Positions 35,713 through 45,091 of a DNA stretch of 64,000 nt are shown in pieces. The translations under genes were made by a program, and so were the position numbers. The notes beneath the pieces are model-generated. The model made no database searches, was not told where the DNA came from, and saw nothing but the letters and a program-made list of their open reading frames with translations. The stretch spans positions 62,001 through 126,000 of the forward strand of contig NZ_JAUASV010000001.1 of NCBI RefSeq assembly GCF_030345695.1. The letters are read 5' to 3'. This DNA is from Galbitalea sp. SE-J8. GTDB taxonomy: Bacteria; Actinomycetota; Actinomycetes; Actinomycetales; Microbacteriaceae. Each line of letters opens with the position of its first letter. The first letter of the stretch is position 1.

Positions 35713-36065
35713 TACAGGTCCTTACCTGACTTCTTGGCGTAGCGGACGCGGGTCGTCTTGGTGACGCCGTCCTTCTCCACCGACTCGACGCGGAAGCCGA
35801 CGCGGGTGGGCTTCTTGGTCTCGGGGTCGATGAGCGCGACGTTCGACACGTGGATCGGAGCCTCGTGCGTCTCGATGCCGCCGGTCTTGGTGCCGCGCTG
35901 CGTCTGGCCGACGCGCACGTGCTTCGTGACGAAGTTGACGCCCTCGACGATCACGCGGTCGCCGAGCACCTCGATGACGCGACCCTGCTTGCCACGGCTG
36001 CCGCCGCGCTCGGGGGTCGGGCCCGAGATCACCTGCACGGTGTCGCCCTTACGGATGTTGGCCAT
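35712..36065 (-). CDS. rplX: 50S ribosomal protein L24
   Basis: A 117-residue L24 initiator of 50S assembly with the KOW motif [28 protein letters not shown], then [22 protein letters not shown] and [14 protein letters not shown]. The ATG at 36065 lies 3 bp after rplN. Confidence 0.98.
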   Translation of the reverse strand: MANIRKGDTVQVISGPTPERGGSRGKQGRVIEVLGDRVIVEGVNFVTKHVRVGQTQRGTKTGGIETHEAPIHVSNVALIDPETKKPTRVGFRVESVEKDGVTKTTRVRYAKKSGKDL

Positions 36066-36068
36066 GAC

Positions 36069-36437
36069 TCAGATCACCTCCGGTGCGAGCGAGACGATCT
36101 TCATGAACTTCTTGTCGCGGAGCTCACGACCGACCGGACCGAAGATGCGCGTGCCGCGCGGGTCGCCGTCGTTCTTGAGGATGACGGCGGCGTTCTCGTC
36201 GAACTTGATGTACGAACCGTCCTGACGACGGGTCTGCTTGACGGTGCGGACGATGACGGCCTTGACCACATCGCCCTTCTTGACGTTGCCGCCCGGGATC
36301 GCGTCCTTGACGGTCGCGACGATGACGTCGCCGAGACCGGCGTAGCGACGGCCGGAGCCGCCGAGCACGCGGATGGTGAGCAGCTCCTTGGCGCCGGTGT
36401 TGTCGGCGACCTTGAGGCGGGATTCCTGCTGGATCAT
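36069..36437 (-). CDS. rplN: 50S ribosomal protein L14
   Basis: A 122-residue L14 at the subunit interface; it shows [48 protein letters not shown] and [24 protein letters not shown], with the exact family length. It lies 3 bp after rpsQ. Confidence 0.98.
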   Translation of the reverse strand: MIQQESRLKVADNTGAKELLTIRVLGGSGRRYAGLGDVIVATVKDAIPGGNVKKGDVVKAVIVRTVKQTRRQDGSYIKFDENAAVILKNDGDPRGTRIFGPVGRELRDKKFMKIVSLAPEVI

Positions 36438-36440
36438 GGC

Positions 36441-36734
36441 TTACTTCGCCTTCTCGAGGATCTCGACCAGGCGCCAGCGCTTCGTGGCGCTCAGCGGACG
36501 GGTCTCGTTGATGATCACGAGGTCGCCGATGCCGGCCGAGTTCGTCTCGTCGTGCGCCTTGACCTTCGAGGTGCGGCGGATGACCTTGCCGTACAGCGGG
36601 TGCTTCACGCGGTCCTCGACCTCGACGACGATCGTCTTGTCCATCTTGTCGCTCGTCACGTACCCGCGGCGCGCCTTGCGGTAACCGCGGACGACCTCGG
36701 CCGTCTCCGCGGCCGTCTCAGTTGCCTTCGCCAT
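36441..36734 (-). CDS. rpsQ: 30S ribosomal protein S17
   Basis: A 97-residue S17, an OB-fold 16S-binding protein: [40 protein letters not shown] and [23 protein letters not shown]. An extra N-terminus of about 15 residues ([14 protein letters not shown]) is acidic. It lies 2 bp after rpmC. Confidence 0.98.
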   Translation of the reverse strand: MAKATETAAETAEVVRGYRKARRGYVTSDKMDKTIVVEVEDRVKHPLYGKVIRRTSKVKAHDETNSAGIGDLVIINETRPLSATKRWRLVEILEKAK

Positions 36735-36736
36735 GC

Positions 36737-37069
36737 TCAGGCCTCCTTCGTGGTGTCGTCAGCAGCATCCGTGGCCGGAGCCTCGGCTGCCTTCTTGGTG
36801 GTCCGCTTCGCGGCGGCCTTGGGGGCCGGCGTCTCGACGGGCGCCGGGGTGGCGCGGATGCCGAGCTCGCGCTCGCGGAGCACGGTGTAGATGCGCGCGA
36901 TGTCGCGCTTCACGGCGCGGATGCGGCCGTGGCTCTCGAGCTGGCCGGTCGCCGACTGGAAGCGGAGGTTGAAGAGCTCCTCCTTGGCCTTCTTCAGTTC
37001 GTCGACGAGGCGGCTGTCCTCGAACGTGTCGAGCTCTGCGGTGGCGAGCTCCTTGGTGCCGATCGCCAT
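36737..37069 (-). CDS. rpmC: 50S ribosomal protein L29 with a C-terminal extension
   Basis: A 110-residue L29, where the family is about 65-80. The helical hairpin is in residues 1-70 ([55 protein letters not shown]). Residues 75-110 add a low-complexity tail first rich in Pro, Ala and Lys ([20 protein letters not shown]) and then in Asp and Thr. L29 lies near the peptide exit. The ATG overlaps the rplP stop. Confidence 0.95.
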   Translation of the reverse strand: MAIGTKELATAELDTFEDSRLVDELKKAKEELFNLRFQSATGQLESHGRIRAVKRDIARIYTVLRERELGIRATPAPVETPAPKAAAKRTTKKAAEAPATDAADDTTKEA

Positions 37070-37488
37070 TACGCGTCGCCCTCCTCGCGCTTGATGATGC
37101 GTGCCTTGAGAGGCAGCTTGTGAATGGCTCGCGTGAGCGCCTCGCGCGCGAGCGTCTCGTTGACGCCCGCGACCTCGAAGAGCACGCGGCCCGGCTTGAC
37201 GTTCGCGACCCACCACTCCGGCGAGCCCTTGCCGGAACCCATGCGGGTCTCGGCGGGCTTCTTGGTGAGGGGGCGGTCGGGGTAGATGTTGATCCACACC
37301 TTGCCGCCGCGCTTGATGTGACGCGTCATGGCGATACGCGCGGCCTCGATCTGGCGGTTCGTGACATACGCGGGCGTGATCGCCTGGATGCCGAACTCGC
37401 CGAACACGACCTGCGTGCCACCGGTCGCCTGGCCGGAACGGCCGGGGTGGTGCTGCTTGCGGTGCTTGACCTTACGGGGGATGAGCAT
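37069..37488 (-). CDS. rplP: 50S ribosomal protein L16
   Basis: A 139-residue L16 near the A site and 5S r[72 protein letters not shown] and [19 protein letters not shown]. It lies 3 bp after rpsC. Confidence 0.98.
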   Translation of the reverse strand: MLIPRKVKHRKQHHPGRSGQATGGTQVVFGEFGIQAITPAYVTNRQIEAARIAMTRHIKRGGKVWINIYPDRPLTKKPAETRMGSGKGSPEWWVANVKPGRVLFEVAGVNETLAREALTRAIHKLPLKARIIKREEGDA

Positions 37489-37491
37489 GTC

Positions 37492-38244
37492 TTACGCCTC
37501 CGCTCCTGCTGCGACCGGCGCGTCGGCACGGGGGCCGCGACGACGGTCACCGCCGCGCTCGGGGCGCGACGACTTCTGGCTGGCCTGCTCGCGAGCGAGC
37601 TCCTTGTTGGTGATGTCGCCCTTGTAGATCCAGACCTTCACACCGATGCGGCCGAACGTCGTCTTGGCCTCGTAGAAGCCGTAGTCGATGTTGGCGCGGA
37701 GCGTGTGCAGCGGCACCCGGCCCTCGCGGTAGAACTCGGAGCGGCTCATCTCCGCGCCGCCGAGGCGGCCGGAGACCTGGATGCGCACGCCCTTGGCGCC
37801 GGCGCGCTGCGCGCCCTGCAGGCCCTTCTTCATGGCGCGACGGAACGCGACACGGGCGGAGAGCTGCTCGGCGATGCCCTGCGCGACGAGCTGGGCCTCG
37901 GCCTCGGGGTTCTTCACCTCGAGGATGTTGAGCTGGATCTGCTTGCCGGTGAGCTTCTCGAGGTCGGCGCGGATGCGCTCGGCCTCGGCGCCGCGGCGGC
38001 CGATCACGATGCCCGGGCGCGCCGTGTGGATGTCCACGCGGATGCGGTCGCGGGTGCGCTCGATCTCGATCTTGGCGACGCCGGCGCGGTCGAGGCTCTT
38101 GGTGAGCATCGAGCGGATCTTGACGTCCTCGGCCACGTAGTCGGCGTAGCGCTGACCGGGCTTCGTCGAGTCGGCGAACCAGCGCGACACGTGGTCGGTG
38201 GTGATACCGAGACGGAAGCCGTACGGATTGACCTTCTGTCCCAT
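37492..38244 (-). CDS. rpsC: 30S ribosomal protein S3
   Basis: A 250-residue S3 at the mRNA entry tunnel. The KH domain contains [23 protein letters not shown], and the C-terminal domain has [49 protein letters not shown]. An extra Arg/Ala-rich tail of about 35 residues ([20 protein letters not shown]) ends the protein. It lies 2 bp after rplV. Confidence 0.98.
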   Translation of the reverse strand: MGQKVNPYGFRLGITTDHVSRWFADSTKPGQRYADYVAEDVKIRSMLTKSLDRAGVAKIEIERTRDRIRVDIHTARPGIVIGRRGAEAERIRADLEKLTGKQIQLNILEVKNPEAEAQLVAQGIAEQLSARVAFRRAMKKGLQGAQRAGAKGVRIQVSGRLGGAEMSRSEFYREGRVPLHTLRANIDYGFYEAKTTFGRIGVKVWIYKGDITNKELAREQASQKSSRPERGGDRRRGPRADAPVAAGAEA

Positions 38245-38246
38245 GG

Positions 38247-38618
38247 TTACTTCCCTGCCTTCGCCACGTCGGGCGTGGCCAGCTTGATCGTGATGTGGCT
38301 CGTGCGCTTCAGGATCTGGAACGCGCGGCCCTGCGCACGCGGCTGGAAGCGCTTGAGCGTGGTGCCCTCGTCGACGAACGCCTCGGAGACGACCAGGTCC
38401 TGCTCGTCGAGGTACTCGTTCGAGGCATCCGCCTTGACCCGCGCGTTGGCGATCGCCGACGCGACGAGCTTGTAGACCGGCTCGCTGGCCGACTGCTGCG
38501 CGAACTTCAGGATCGCGAGCGCCTCGGTGGCCTGCTTGCCGCGGATCAGGTTCACGACGCGACGGGCCTTGGTGGGGGTGACGCGAATGTGCTTCACGCG
38601 AGCGATGGACTCAACCAT
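38247..38618 (-). CDS. rplV: 50S ribosomal protein L22
   Basis: A 123-residue L22 lining the exit tunnel: [42 protein letters not shown] and the loop [25 protein letters not shown], the macrolide-contact hairpin in known ribosomes. The ATG at 38618 gives [10 protein letters not shown]. Confidence 0.98.
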   Translation of the reverse strand: MVESIARVKHIRVTPTKARRVVNLIRGKQATEALAILKFAQQSASEPVYKLVASAIANARVKADASNEYLDEQDLVVSEAFVDEGTTLKRFQPRAQGRAFQILKRTSHITIKLATPDVAKAGK

Positions 38619-38645
38619 GTCTCTCTCCTCCTCTCCATCGCCGCC

Positions 38646-38927
38646 TTAGCGGCGACGACCCTTCTTGTCGTCCTTCTCGTGGCCGCGGAAGGTGCGGGTC
38701 GGCGAGAACTCGCCGAGCTTGTGGCCCACCATCGACTCGGTCACGAAGACCGGGATGTGCTTGCGGCCGTCGTGCACCGCGATCGTGTGGCCGAGCATGG
38801 CCGGCACGATCATCGAGCGACGCGACCACGTCTTGATGACGGGCTTACTTTTGGACTCGTTCGCCGTCACGACCTTGCGGAGCAGGTGGTCGTCGACGAA
38901 GGGGCCCTTCTTGAGACTGCGAGGCAT
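38646..38927 (-). CDS. rpsS: 30S ribosomal protein S19
   Basis: A 93-residue S19 of the 30S head: [52 protein letters not shown] and [28 protein letters not shown]. It lies 15 bp after rplB. Confidence 0.98.
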   Translation of the reverse strand: MPRSLKKGPFVDDHLLRKVVTANESKSKPVIKTWSRRSMIVPAMLGHTIAVHDGRKHIPVFVTESMVGHKLGEFSPTRTFRGHEKDDKKGRRR

Positions 38928-38942
38928 CTTCTTCGGCTCCTA

Positions 38943-39782
38943 CTACTTGCGCTTCTTGCCGGCGTTGCGGCGACGGACGATGAGCTTGTCGCTCGGGAGG
39001 TTGCGCTTGCGAGTGCGACCCTCCTTCTGACCCCACGGGCTGACCGGGTTGCGACCACCGGAGGTCTTGCCCTCACCACCACCGTGCGGGTGGTCGACCG
39101 GGTTCATCGCGACACCGCGGACCGTCGGCCGCACGCCCTTCCAGCGCATGCGGCCGGCCTTGCCCCAGTTGATGTTCGACTGCTCGGCGTTGCCGACCTC
39201 GCCGATCGTCGCGCGGTTGCGCACGTCGACGTTGCGGACCTCGCCCGACGGCAGCCGAAGCTGCGCATAGGGGCCGTCCTTCGCGACGAGACGCACGCTG
39301 GCGCCGGCCGAGCGGGCGAGCTTGGCACCGCCGCCGGGACGGAGCTCGATCGCGTGCACCACGGTGCCGACCGGGATGTTCTTGAGCGGCAGGTTGTTGC
39401 CCGGCTTGATGTCGGCGCTCGGACCGCTCTCGACGACGTCGCCCTGCTGCAGCTTGTTCGGCGCGAGGATGTAGCGCTTCGTGCCGTCCACGTAGTGCAG
39501 CAGCGCGATGCGCGCGGTGCGGTTGGGGTCGTACTCGATGTGCGCGACCTTGGCGTTGACGCCGTCCTTGTCGTTGCGCTTGAAGTCGATCACGCGGTAC
39601 TGGCGCTTGTGGCCACCACCGATGTGCCGCGTCGTGATGCGGCCGGCGTTGTTGCGGCCACCGGTCTTCGGCAGCGGGCGCAGGAGCGACTTCTCGGGCG
39701 TCGAGCGCGTGATCTCCGCGAAGTCGGCGACCGACGAACCGCGACGACCGGGGGTCGTGGGCTTGTAGTTGCGAATAGCCAT
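38943..39782 (-). CDS. rplB: 50S ribosomal protein L2
   Basis: A 279-residue L2 needed for subunit joining and peptidyl transfer: [70 protein letters not shown] and the functional loop [20 protein letters not shown] with the key histidine. Length and ends are typical. Confidence 0.99.
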   Translation of the reverse strand: MAIRNYKPTTPGRRGSSVADFAEITRSTPEKSLLRPLPKTGGRNNAGRITTRHIGGGHKRQYRVIDFKRNDKDGVNAKVAHIEYDPNRTARIALLHYVDGTKRYILAPNKLQQGDVVESGPSADIKPGNNLPLKNIPVGTVVHAIELRPGGGAKLARSAGASVRLVAKDGPYAQLRLPSGEVRNVDVRNRATIGEVGNAEQSNINWGKAGRMRWKGVRPTVRGVAMNPVDHPHGGGEGKTSGGRNPVSPWGQKEGRTRKRNLPSDKLIVRRRNAGKKRK

Positions 39783-39800
39783 GGTGTGTTCTCCGAGGTC

Positions 39801-40115
39801 TTAGCCGACAGCCGTGAAGATGTCGATCGAGCCGGACTTGAGCGTGACGATGGCGCGCTTGATGTCCTTGCGCTTGCCGATGCCGAAACGCGTGCGGCGG
39901 GTCTTGCCCGGGCGGTTGAGGGTGTTCACCGAGCTGACCTTGACGTCGAAGATCTTCTCGATGGCGAGCTTGATCTCGGTCTTGTTCGCGCGGGGGTCCA
40001 CGTTGAACGTGTACTTGCCCTCGTCGATCAGGTTGTAGCTCTTCTCCGAGACGACCGGCGAGATGATGATGTCGCGCGGGTCCTTGAAGTTCGTGGTCAC
40101 AGTCGTCGTGGTCAC
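39801..40115 (-). CDS. rplW: 50S ribosomal protein L23
   Basis: A 104-residue L23, the exit-site docking point for trigger factor and [52 protein letters not shown] and [20 protein letters not shown]. The GTG at 40115 overlaps the rplD stop by 4 bp; the longer open frame is rejected. Confidence 0.97.
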   Translation of the reverse strand: MTTTTVTTNFKDPRDIIISPVVSEKSYNLIDEGKYTFNVDPRANKTEIKLAIEKIFDVKVSSVNTLNRPGKTRRTRFGIGKRKDIKRAIVTLKSGSIDIFTAVG

Positions 40116-40783
40116 GCCTCGACCTCCTTCTTCGTGGCCGTCTTCGCGGCGACGAAGCTGTCGAACGCCGCCTTCGTGAAGACGATGTCGTCGCTCCTGA
40201 GCACGTCGTACGCGTTGAGCTGGTCGGCCCACAGCGTGTGCAGGCCCTGGATGTTGCGGACGCTCTTCGCGCCGACCACGTCACCGCGGTCGAGCACGAC
40301 GAGCACGTTCCTGCCCTGGACGCCGGAGAGCACGGCGGCCGCGGCCTTCGTCGACGGCACCTCGGTGCCGAAGGACTCGACGATCGTGAGACGCTCGCCG
40401 CGCGCGCGGTCGGAGATGGCGCCGAGCAGGGCAGCGGCGATCATCTTCTTCGGGGTGCGCTGCGAGTAGTCGCGCGGCGTCGGGCCGTGCACGACGCCAC
40501 CGCCGCGGTGCTCCGGTGCACGCACCGAGCCCTGACGGCTGCGGCCGGTGCCCTTCTGCTTGAACGGCTTGCGGCCGGCGCCGGCCACCTCGCCACGGTT
40601 CTTGGTCTTGTGCGTGCCCTGGCGCGCTGCGGCGAGCTGGGCGACGACGACCTGGTGGATGAGGGGGACGTTGGTCTGAACGTCGAACACCGTGGCGGGC
40701 AGGTCGACCGAACCGGTCTTCTTGCCCGTGGTGTCGACGACGTCGAGCTTGTTGGAGTCAGCCTTCGACTGAACAGCTGCCAT
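40112..40783 (-). CDS. rplD: 50S ribosomal protein L4
   Basis: A 223-residue L4 whose loop lines the exit tunnel: [58 protein letters not shown] is the extended loop (seen at residues 39-96), followed by the Rossmann-like part. In some bacteria L4 represses the S10 operon; whether this happens here is unknown. It lies 2 bp after rplC. Confidence 0.98.
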   Translation of the reverse strand: MAAVQSKADSNKLDVVDTTGKKTGSVDLPATVFDVQTNVPLIHQVVVAQLAAARQGTHKTKNRGEVAGAGRKPFKQKGTGRSRQGSVRAPEHRGGGVVHGPTPRDYSQRTPKKMIAAALLGAISDRARGERLTIVESFGTEVPSTKAAAAVLSGVQGRNVLVVLDRGDVVGAKSVRNIQGLHTLWADQLNAYDVLRSDDIVFTKAAFDSFVAAKTATKKEVEA

Positions 40784-40785
40784 GG

Positions 40786-41436
40786 TCAGGCTCCCTTCAC
40801 GGCGTTGCGGACGAAGACGATGCGGCCGCGGGCGCCGGGGACGGCACCCTTGACGAGGAGGAGACCCTTCTCGACGTCGACCGAGTGGACGCGCAGGTTG
40901 AGCACGGTGACGCGGTCGCCACCCATGCGGCCCGCCATGCGCATGCCCTTGAAGACCCGGCTGGGGGTCGAGGATGCGCCGATCGAGCCCGGCTTGCGGT
41001 GGTTGCGGTGCGAACCGTGGCTCGCGGACACGCCCTTGAAGTTGTGGCGCTTCATGACGCCCGCGAAGCCCTTGCCCTTGCTCGTGCCGACGACGTCGAC
41101 GAGCTGGCCGGCCTCGAAGGCGTCGACCGAGAGCTCCTGGCCGAGCGAGTACTCCGCGGCATCCGCGGTGCGCACCTCGGTGAGGTGACGGCGCGGGGTG
41201 ACGCCGGCGGCCTCGAAGTGGCCGGCGGCCGGCTTGTTCGCCTTGCGGGGGTCGATCTGACCGGCGGCGATCTGGACGGCCTCGTAGCCGTCCTTCTCCG
41301 CGGTGCGGATCTGGGTCACGACGTTCGGCGCGATCTCGATGACCGTGACGGGGATGAGCTTGTTCTGCTCATCCCAGACCTGCGTCATGCCGAGCTTGGT
41401 GCCGAGGAGGCCCTTTGTGGTCTTGGTGATAGCCAT
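40786..41436 (-). CDS. rplC: 50S ribosomal protein L3
   Basis: A 216-residue L3, an early assembly protein near the peptidyl-transferase centre: [77 protein letters not shown] and a C-terminal strand. The ATG at 41436 fits the family start; a longer open frame exists but has no homology. Confidence 0.98.
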   Translation of the reverse strand: MAITKTTKGLLGTKLGMTQVWDEQNKLIPVTVIEIAPNVVTQIRTAEKDGYEAVQIAAGQIDPRKANKPAAGHFEAAGVTPRRHLTEVRTADAAEYSLGQELSVDAFEAGQLVDVVGTSKGKGFAGVMKRHNFKGVSASHGSHRNHRKPGSIGASSTPSRVFKGMRMAGRMGGDRVTVLNLRVHSVDVEKGLLLVKGAVPGARGRIVFVRNAVKGA

Positions 41437-41450
41437 ACGAGGTCGCCTCC

Positions 41451-41759
41451 TTACAGCTTGATCTCGATGTTGACGTCCGCCGGCAGGTCGAGACGCATGA
41501 GGGAGTCGACCGCCTTGGGGGTGGGGTCGATGATGTCGATCAGACGCTTGTGGGTGCGCTTCTCGAAGTGCTCCCGGCTGTCCTTGTACTTGTGGGGAGA
41601 ACGGATCACGACGACCACGTTCTTCTCCGTGGGAAGCGGCACCGGGCCGACGACCTGGGCGCCCGCTCGGGTCACCGTGTCGACGATCTTGCGGGCCGAC
41701 GTGTCGATGACCTCGTGGTCGTACGACTTCAGTCGGATGCGGATCTTCTGTCCCGCCAT
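41451..41759 (-). CDS. rpsJ: 30S ribosomal protein S10
   Basis: A 102-residue S10, also NusE in antitermination: [59 protein letters not shown] and the end [11 protein letters not shown]. It is the first gene of the superoperon. GAAGGAAGAGAG precedes the ATG at 41759. The transcript has a leader of about 290 nt from the promoter proposed upstream. Confidence 0.98.
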   Translation of the reverse strand: MAGQKIRIRLKSYDHEVIDTSARKIVDTVTRAGAQVVGPVPLPTEKNVVVVIRSPHKYKDSREHFEKRTHKRLIDIIDPTPKAVDSLMRLDLPADVNIEIKL

Positions 41760-42051
41760 GTCTGACTCTCTTCCTTCTCGCATCACGGGCTCTCGCCCGG
41801 CGGATGCATCGGCAGCCGAGCACTTCTGCTCGCGCGCACCACTGTTTATCTGTCAATCACCGTCACGATCCACGGCGCGTGTCCGCGCCGATCCCGGTCC
41901 GTCCGGGCACACGGGTGTCCTCGGATGGAATCGGGGGATCGATTGAAGCTGGGTTCTGCTCCCCGCGGCCTAGCCATCCGGACTTCTGTCCGCTGCTATG
42001 CACTGCCCTGGGAGTGATCCGCCCACGAGGGGCGAAGTATTGAACCCCGAA
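41760..42051 (-). promoter_or_regulatory. Long untranslated leader of the S10 superoperon
   Basis: About 290 nt separate the proposed rpsJ promoter from the start codon and contain no gene. Small inverted words such as CGGGCTCTCGCCCG (41787-41800) and GCCGATCCCGGTCCGTCCGG suggest folding. Long S10 leaders are autoregulatory in some bacteria (L4); this one shows no recognisable match, so its control is unknown. Confidence 0.45.
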
Positions 42052-42080
42052 AGTCTGCCACAGCCGGGCATTGCGTGCAA
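42052..42080 (-). promoter_or_regulatory. Promoter of the S10-spc-alpha superoperon
   Basis: On the minus strand TTGCAC (42080-42075), a 17-bp spacer and CAGACT (42057-42052) match a housekeeping promoter. It is divergent from the XRE-cupin gene. Confidence 0.7.
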
Positions 42081-42101
42081 CCCGGGCGTGTCGCGCCCGG
42101 G
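42081..42101. promoter_or_regulatory. 8-bp dyad between the S10 and XRE-cupin promoters
   Basis: CCCGGGCG, 5 nt, CGCCCGGG abuts the rpsJ -35 box and lies about 10 bp upstream of TATCGT (42113-42118), the likely -10 box of the divergent regulator gene. It could be an operator; the binding protein is unknown. Confidence 0.45.
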
Positions 42102-42148
42102 AACGAGCGGGTATCGTGTCTGAGCGTGCCAGCGGAGAGTGACTGACG

Positions 42149-42742
42149 GTGTCGTCGGAGAGGTCGGAGTACCGCGAGGAGATCGCTGCGATGGGCGTCG
42201 CTCTCCGGCTCGCGCGGCGGCGTCAGGGCCTCAGCGTGCAGGCGCTCAGTGCCAAGTCGGACGTCAGCTTCGGGCTCATCAGCCAGCTCGAGCGCGGCAT
42301 GGGCAACCCGTCGTTCGTGTCGCTGCAGCGGCTCGCCGAGGCCCTCGAGGTGCCGCTGCCGAAGCTCGTCAGCGGGGTCGCGAACCAGGACGCGCTCGTC
42401 GTGCGGCGGTCGGAGCGCCGGCTGCTGCCGTTCAGCCGGGACGAGCCGGAGTCGCGGCAGGTCGTGCGCGAGCTCGTCACGCCGGCCAACCAGAGCGTGC
42501 TGCAGGTGATCCGCAGCACCGTTCCGCCGGGCTTCTCGAACGAGGGTCGCGCCTTCCGGCACATCGGCATGGAGTGCGTCGTGGTGGAGAGCGGCTCGCT
42601 CGTGGTCGTGCACGGCGATCGGCGGGTCGAGCTCGGGGTCGGCGACTCGATGACCTACGAGTGCTCGGTCCCGCACTGGTGGGCCAACACGACGGATGCG
42701 CCGGCCGTCGTGCTCGGCGCGGTCACCCCGTTCGAGATCTGA
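42149..42742 (+). CDS. XRE-family regulator with a cupin domain
   Basis: A 197-residue transcription factor. The helix-turn-helix is at residues 16-70 (GVALRLARRRQGLSVQALSA, KSDVSFGLISQLERGMGNPSFVSLQRLAEAL); the C-terminal cupin (residues 100-195, MECVVVESGSLVVVHGDRRVELGVGDSMTYECSVPHWW) would bind a small ligand. The GTG at 42149 has GGAGAG about 10 nt upstream. Regulators of this form often control neighbouring amino-acid or peptide uptake genes; here a dipeptide-type transporter lies 0.8 kb downstream. The 3' end overlaps the DUF1028 gene by 20 bp. Confidence 0.87.
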   Translation: MSSERSEYREEIAAMGVALRLARRRQGLSVQALSAKSDVSFGLISQLERGMGNPSFVSLQRLAEALEVPLPKLVSGVANQDALVVRRSERRLLPFSRDEPESRQVVRELVTPANQSVLQVIRSTVPPGFSNEGRAFRHIGMECVVVESGSLVVVHGDRRVELGVGDSMTYECSVPHWWANTTDAPAVVLGAVTPFEI

Positions 42743-43415
42743 GCGTCGCGACCTCGGCCCGCGCCCGCGCGCGGCCCTCGATGTCGGCGGGCGCGAGGGC
42801 GAGCAGCCGGTCGATCTCGCTCAGCGGGTCGGCCGAGTGGTCGGCGCGCACGTCGACGTCGAGATCGCTGTCCGGCCCGCCCCCGCCCGCCGCGGCCAGC
42901 AGCGCGGCGCTCTGCGGTCCCCGGCGATCGCCGCCGGCGGCCTCCCCGGCGCGGAGCGCACCGACCGCGGCCGCGGCGAGGTCGAGCGCCGAGCGCACGC
43001 CGCCCAGGGCGCCGTCGATGCTGCCGGCCATCGCGTCGAGCACGGCCCCGCCCGCGAGCAGGTTGCCGATCGCGATCCAGCCGGGTCCGAGCAGCTGGCC
43101 CGCCCATCCGCTGCAGCGCTCTCCGGTCGTGGCGGCACCCGCGCCGTCCGCACCGAGCACGGCCAGCTGACGGAACGCGATCGCCGCGTCCCGGCGGCGC
43201 ATCGCCTCGATCGCGTCGCTCGGCCCGGGCCCGCGGGCGAGCTCGTCGAGCAGCGCCGAGCGCAGCGCGCGGTTGGTGTACGCCTGCGACGCGGCGGCGC
43301 CCACGCCCGGGACGAGGGCGGGCACCGCGTTGCCGACGGCGAGCGAGTAGCTCGCCGTGGCGATCGCGAGCGCACCCGAGTGCGCTGCCAAGACCGTGAG
43401 TGTCACCCGATGCAT
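42723..43415 (-). CDS. DUF1028-family protein
   Basis: A 230-residue protein of the DUF1028 (Ntn-hydrolase-like) family. Recognisable parts are TASYSLAVGNAVPALVPGVGAAASQAYTN, RQLAVLGADG, CSGWAGQLLGPGWIAIGNLLAG and AGEAAGGDRRGPQSAALL. Members are often found beside peptide transporters and are suspected hydrolases, but no reaction is proven. The ATG at 43415 is chosen because the family begins just after it; a further ATG at 43451 and a GTG at 43406 are possible. It faces the transporter operon across the shared upstream region. Confidence 0.85.
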   Translation of the reverse strand: MHRVTLTVLAAHSGALAIATASYSLAVGNAVPALVPGVGAAASQAYTNRALRSALLDELARGPGPSDAIEAMRRRDAAIAFRQLAVLGADGAGAATTGERCSGWAGQLLGPGWIAIGNLLAGGAVLDAMAGSIDGALGGVRSALDLAAAAVGALRAGEAAGGDRRGPQSAALLAAAGGGGPDSDLDVDVRADHSADPLSEIDRLLALAPADIEGRARARAEVATLRSRTG

Positions 43416-43464
43416 CCCCGTTCGGCTCTCATGTGACGATCGTGTTTCCAAACCGCGCCGACGC

Positions 43465-43494
43465 TTGCCGACTCGCTCGAGTCAATCACATACT
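43465..43494 (+). promoter_or_regulatory. Promoter of the dipeptide-type ABC operon with a central palindrome
   Basis: TTGCCG (43465-43470) and CATACT (43489-43494) are spaced 18 bp. The spacer contains the perfect palindrome GACTCG-CT-CGAGTC (43470-43483), ideally placed for a repressor; the adjacent XRE-cupin protein is the first candidate. GGAGG precedes the next start codon by 6-7 nt. Confidence 0.6.
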
Positions 43495-43532
43495 GATCGA
43501 ATCATCATTAACTTGATCGTTGGAGGCAGACG

Positions 43533-45053
43533 ATGAAACACCGACTTCCCCTCGCGGTGGGGGCACTGGCCACCGCGCTCGCGCTCGCCCTCACCGGCTG
43601 TTCCGCCGGCACCGGCGTCGACGTGCCGAGCGGCGGCCACACGATCCTGCGCGCGGCCATCGCCGGCGAGCCGGACCAGCTCGACCCGCAGAAGACGAGC
43701 TCGTACTTCTCGTTCGAGGTGCTCGAGAACGTCTTCGACACCCTCGTCGAGCCCGACGAGAACCTCGAGATGCAGCCCGCGCTCGCGACCTCGTGGGACC
43801 TCAGCGACGACCAGCTGGTCTGGACCTTCCACCTGCGCTCGGGCGTGACGTTCCAGGACGGCACCCCGTTCACGGCGGCCGACGTCGTGTACTCCTACGA
43901 CCGCATCATCGACGACAAGCTCGCCAACTCCTGGCGCTTCAGCACGGTGACGGATGTCACGGCCGTCGACGACTCGACGGTCACCATCACCGTGAGCGCT
44001 CCGACGCCGAACCTGCTGTCGAGCATCGGCGGCTTCAAGGGCATGGCGATCGTCGAGAAGGCCAACGTCGAGAGCGGCGACATCGCGACGAAGCCCATCG
44101 GCACCGGCCCGTTCGCCCTCGCGTCCTACACGCCCGGCGACTCGATCGAGCTCACCGCGAACCCGCACTACTGGGGCGGGGCGCCGAAGATCGACGGGAT
44201 CGACTACACGTTCGTGTCCGAGGGCAGCACGGCCATCGCCGCCCTCAAGGCCGGCGAGATCGACTGGACGGACTCCATCCCGGCGCAGCAGCTCGACAGC
44301 CTGAAGTCCGACGACTCGCTGACCGTCGGCACCACGCCGAGCAACGACTACTGGTACCTCGCCATGAACGAGAAGCGCGCGCCGTACGACGACGTGCGCG
44401 TGCGGCAGGCGATCGCCTACGCGGTCGACCGGGATGCCATCGCCCAGGTGGCGGCTTACGGCACGGCGACCGTGAACGAGCTCGCGATCCCGAAGGGGAG
44501 CGCGTGGTACACGAAGTACGACACGTACTCCACCGACATCGACAAGGCGAGATCGCTGCTCGCCGCGGCCGGGGTCGGGCCGTTCACGATGGACCTGCTC
44601 GTCTCATCCGACTACCCGGAGACCGTCTCGGCGGCCCAGCTGATCGCCGACGAGCTGCAGCCGCTCGGCATCACCGTGAAGATCCGCACCCTCGACTTCG
44701 CGAGCTGGCTCGACGAGCAGGACTCCGGTCACTTCGACATGCTCATGATGGGCTGGCTCGGCAACATCGACCCCGACGACTTCTACTACTCGCAGCATCA
44801 CACCGGGGGCGGGAGCAACGCCCAGGGCTACTCGAACCCCGAGGTCGACAAGCTGCTCGACGCCGGACGCACCGAGACCGACGTCGACGCGCGCAAGAAG
44901 ATCTACGCCCAGGCGGCGACGATCATCGCCGACGACGTCAGCTACCTGTACCTCTACAACCCCTCGGTCATCCAGGCCTACTCGACGAAGCTCTCCGGCT
45001 ACGTCGTGCGCGGCGACCGCGCGGTGCGGTTCCGCGACGTGAGCCTGGGCTGA
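43533..45053 (+). CDS. Dipeptide/oligopeptide-type ABC substrate-binding lipoprotein
   Basis: A 506-residue extracellular solute-binding protein, family 5. Signal peptide residues 1-22 with lipobox LALTGC (lipidated C23). The fold is marked by AGEPDQLDPQKTSSYFSFEVLENVFDTLVEP, WTFHLRSGVTFQDGTPFTAADVVYS, PIGTGPFALASY and RVRQAIAYAVDRDAIA. Substrates of this family include peptides, nickel, heme or sugars; the exact one is unknown. First gene of an operon with two permeases and a fused ATPase. Confidence 0.93.
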   Translation: MKHRLPLAVGALATALALALTGCSAGTGVDVPSGGHTILRAAIAGEPDQLDPQKTSSYFSFEVLENVFDTLVEPDENLEMQPALATSWDLSDDQLVWTFHLRSGVTFQDGTPFTAADVVYSYDRIIDDKLANSWRFSTVTDVTAVDDSTVTITVSAPTPNLLSSIGGFKGMAIVEKANVESGDIATKPIGTGPFALASYTPGDSIELTANPHYWGGAPKIDGIDYTFVSEGSTAIAALKAGEIDWTDSIPAQQLDSLKSDDSLTVGTTPSNDYWYLAMNEKRAPYDDVRVRQAIAYAVDRDAIAQVAAYGTATVNELAIPKGSAWYTKYDTYSTDIDKARSLLAAAGVGPFTMDLLVSSDYPETVSAAQLIADELQPLGITVKIRTLDFASWLDEQDSGHFDMLMMGWLGNIDPDDFYYSQHHTGGGSNAQGYSNPEVDKLLDAGRTETDVDARKKIYAQAATIIADDVSYLYLYNPSVIQAYSTKLSGYVVRGDRAVRFRDVSLG

Positions 45054-45091
45054 GACGTGAGCCTGGGCTGGGACGGACGGCGAGAGAACGG

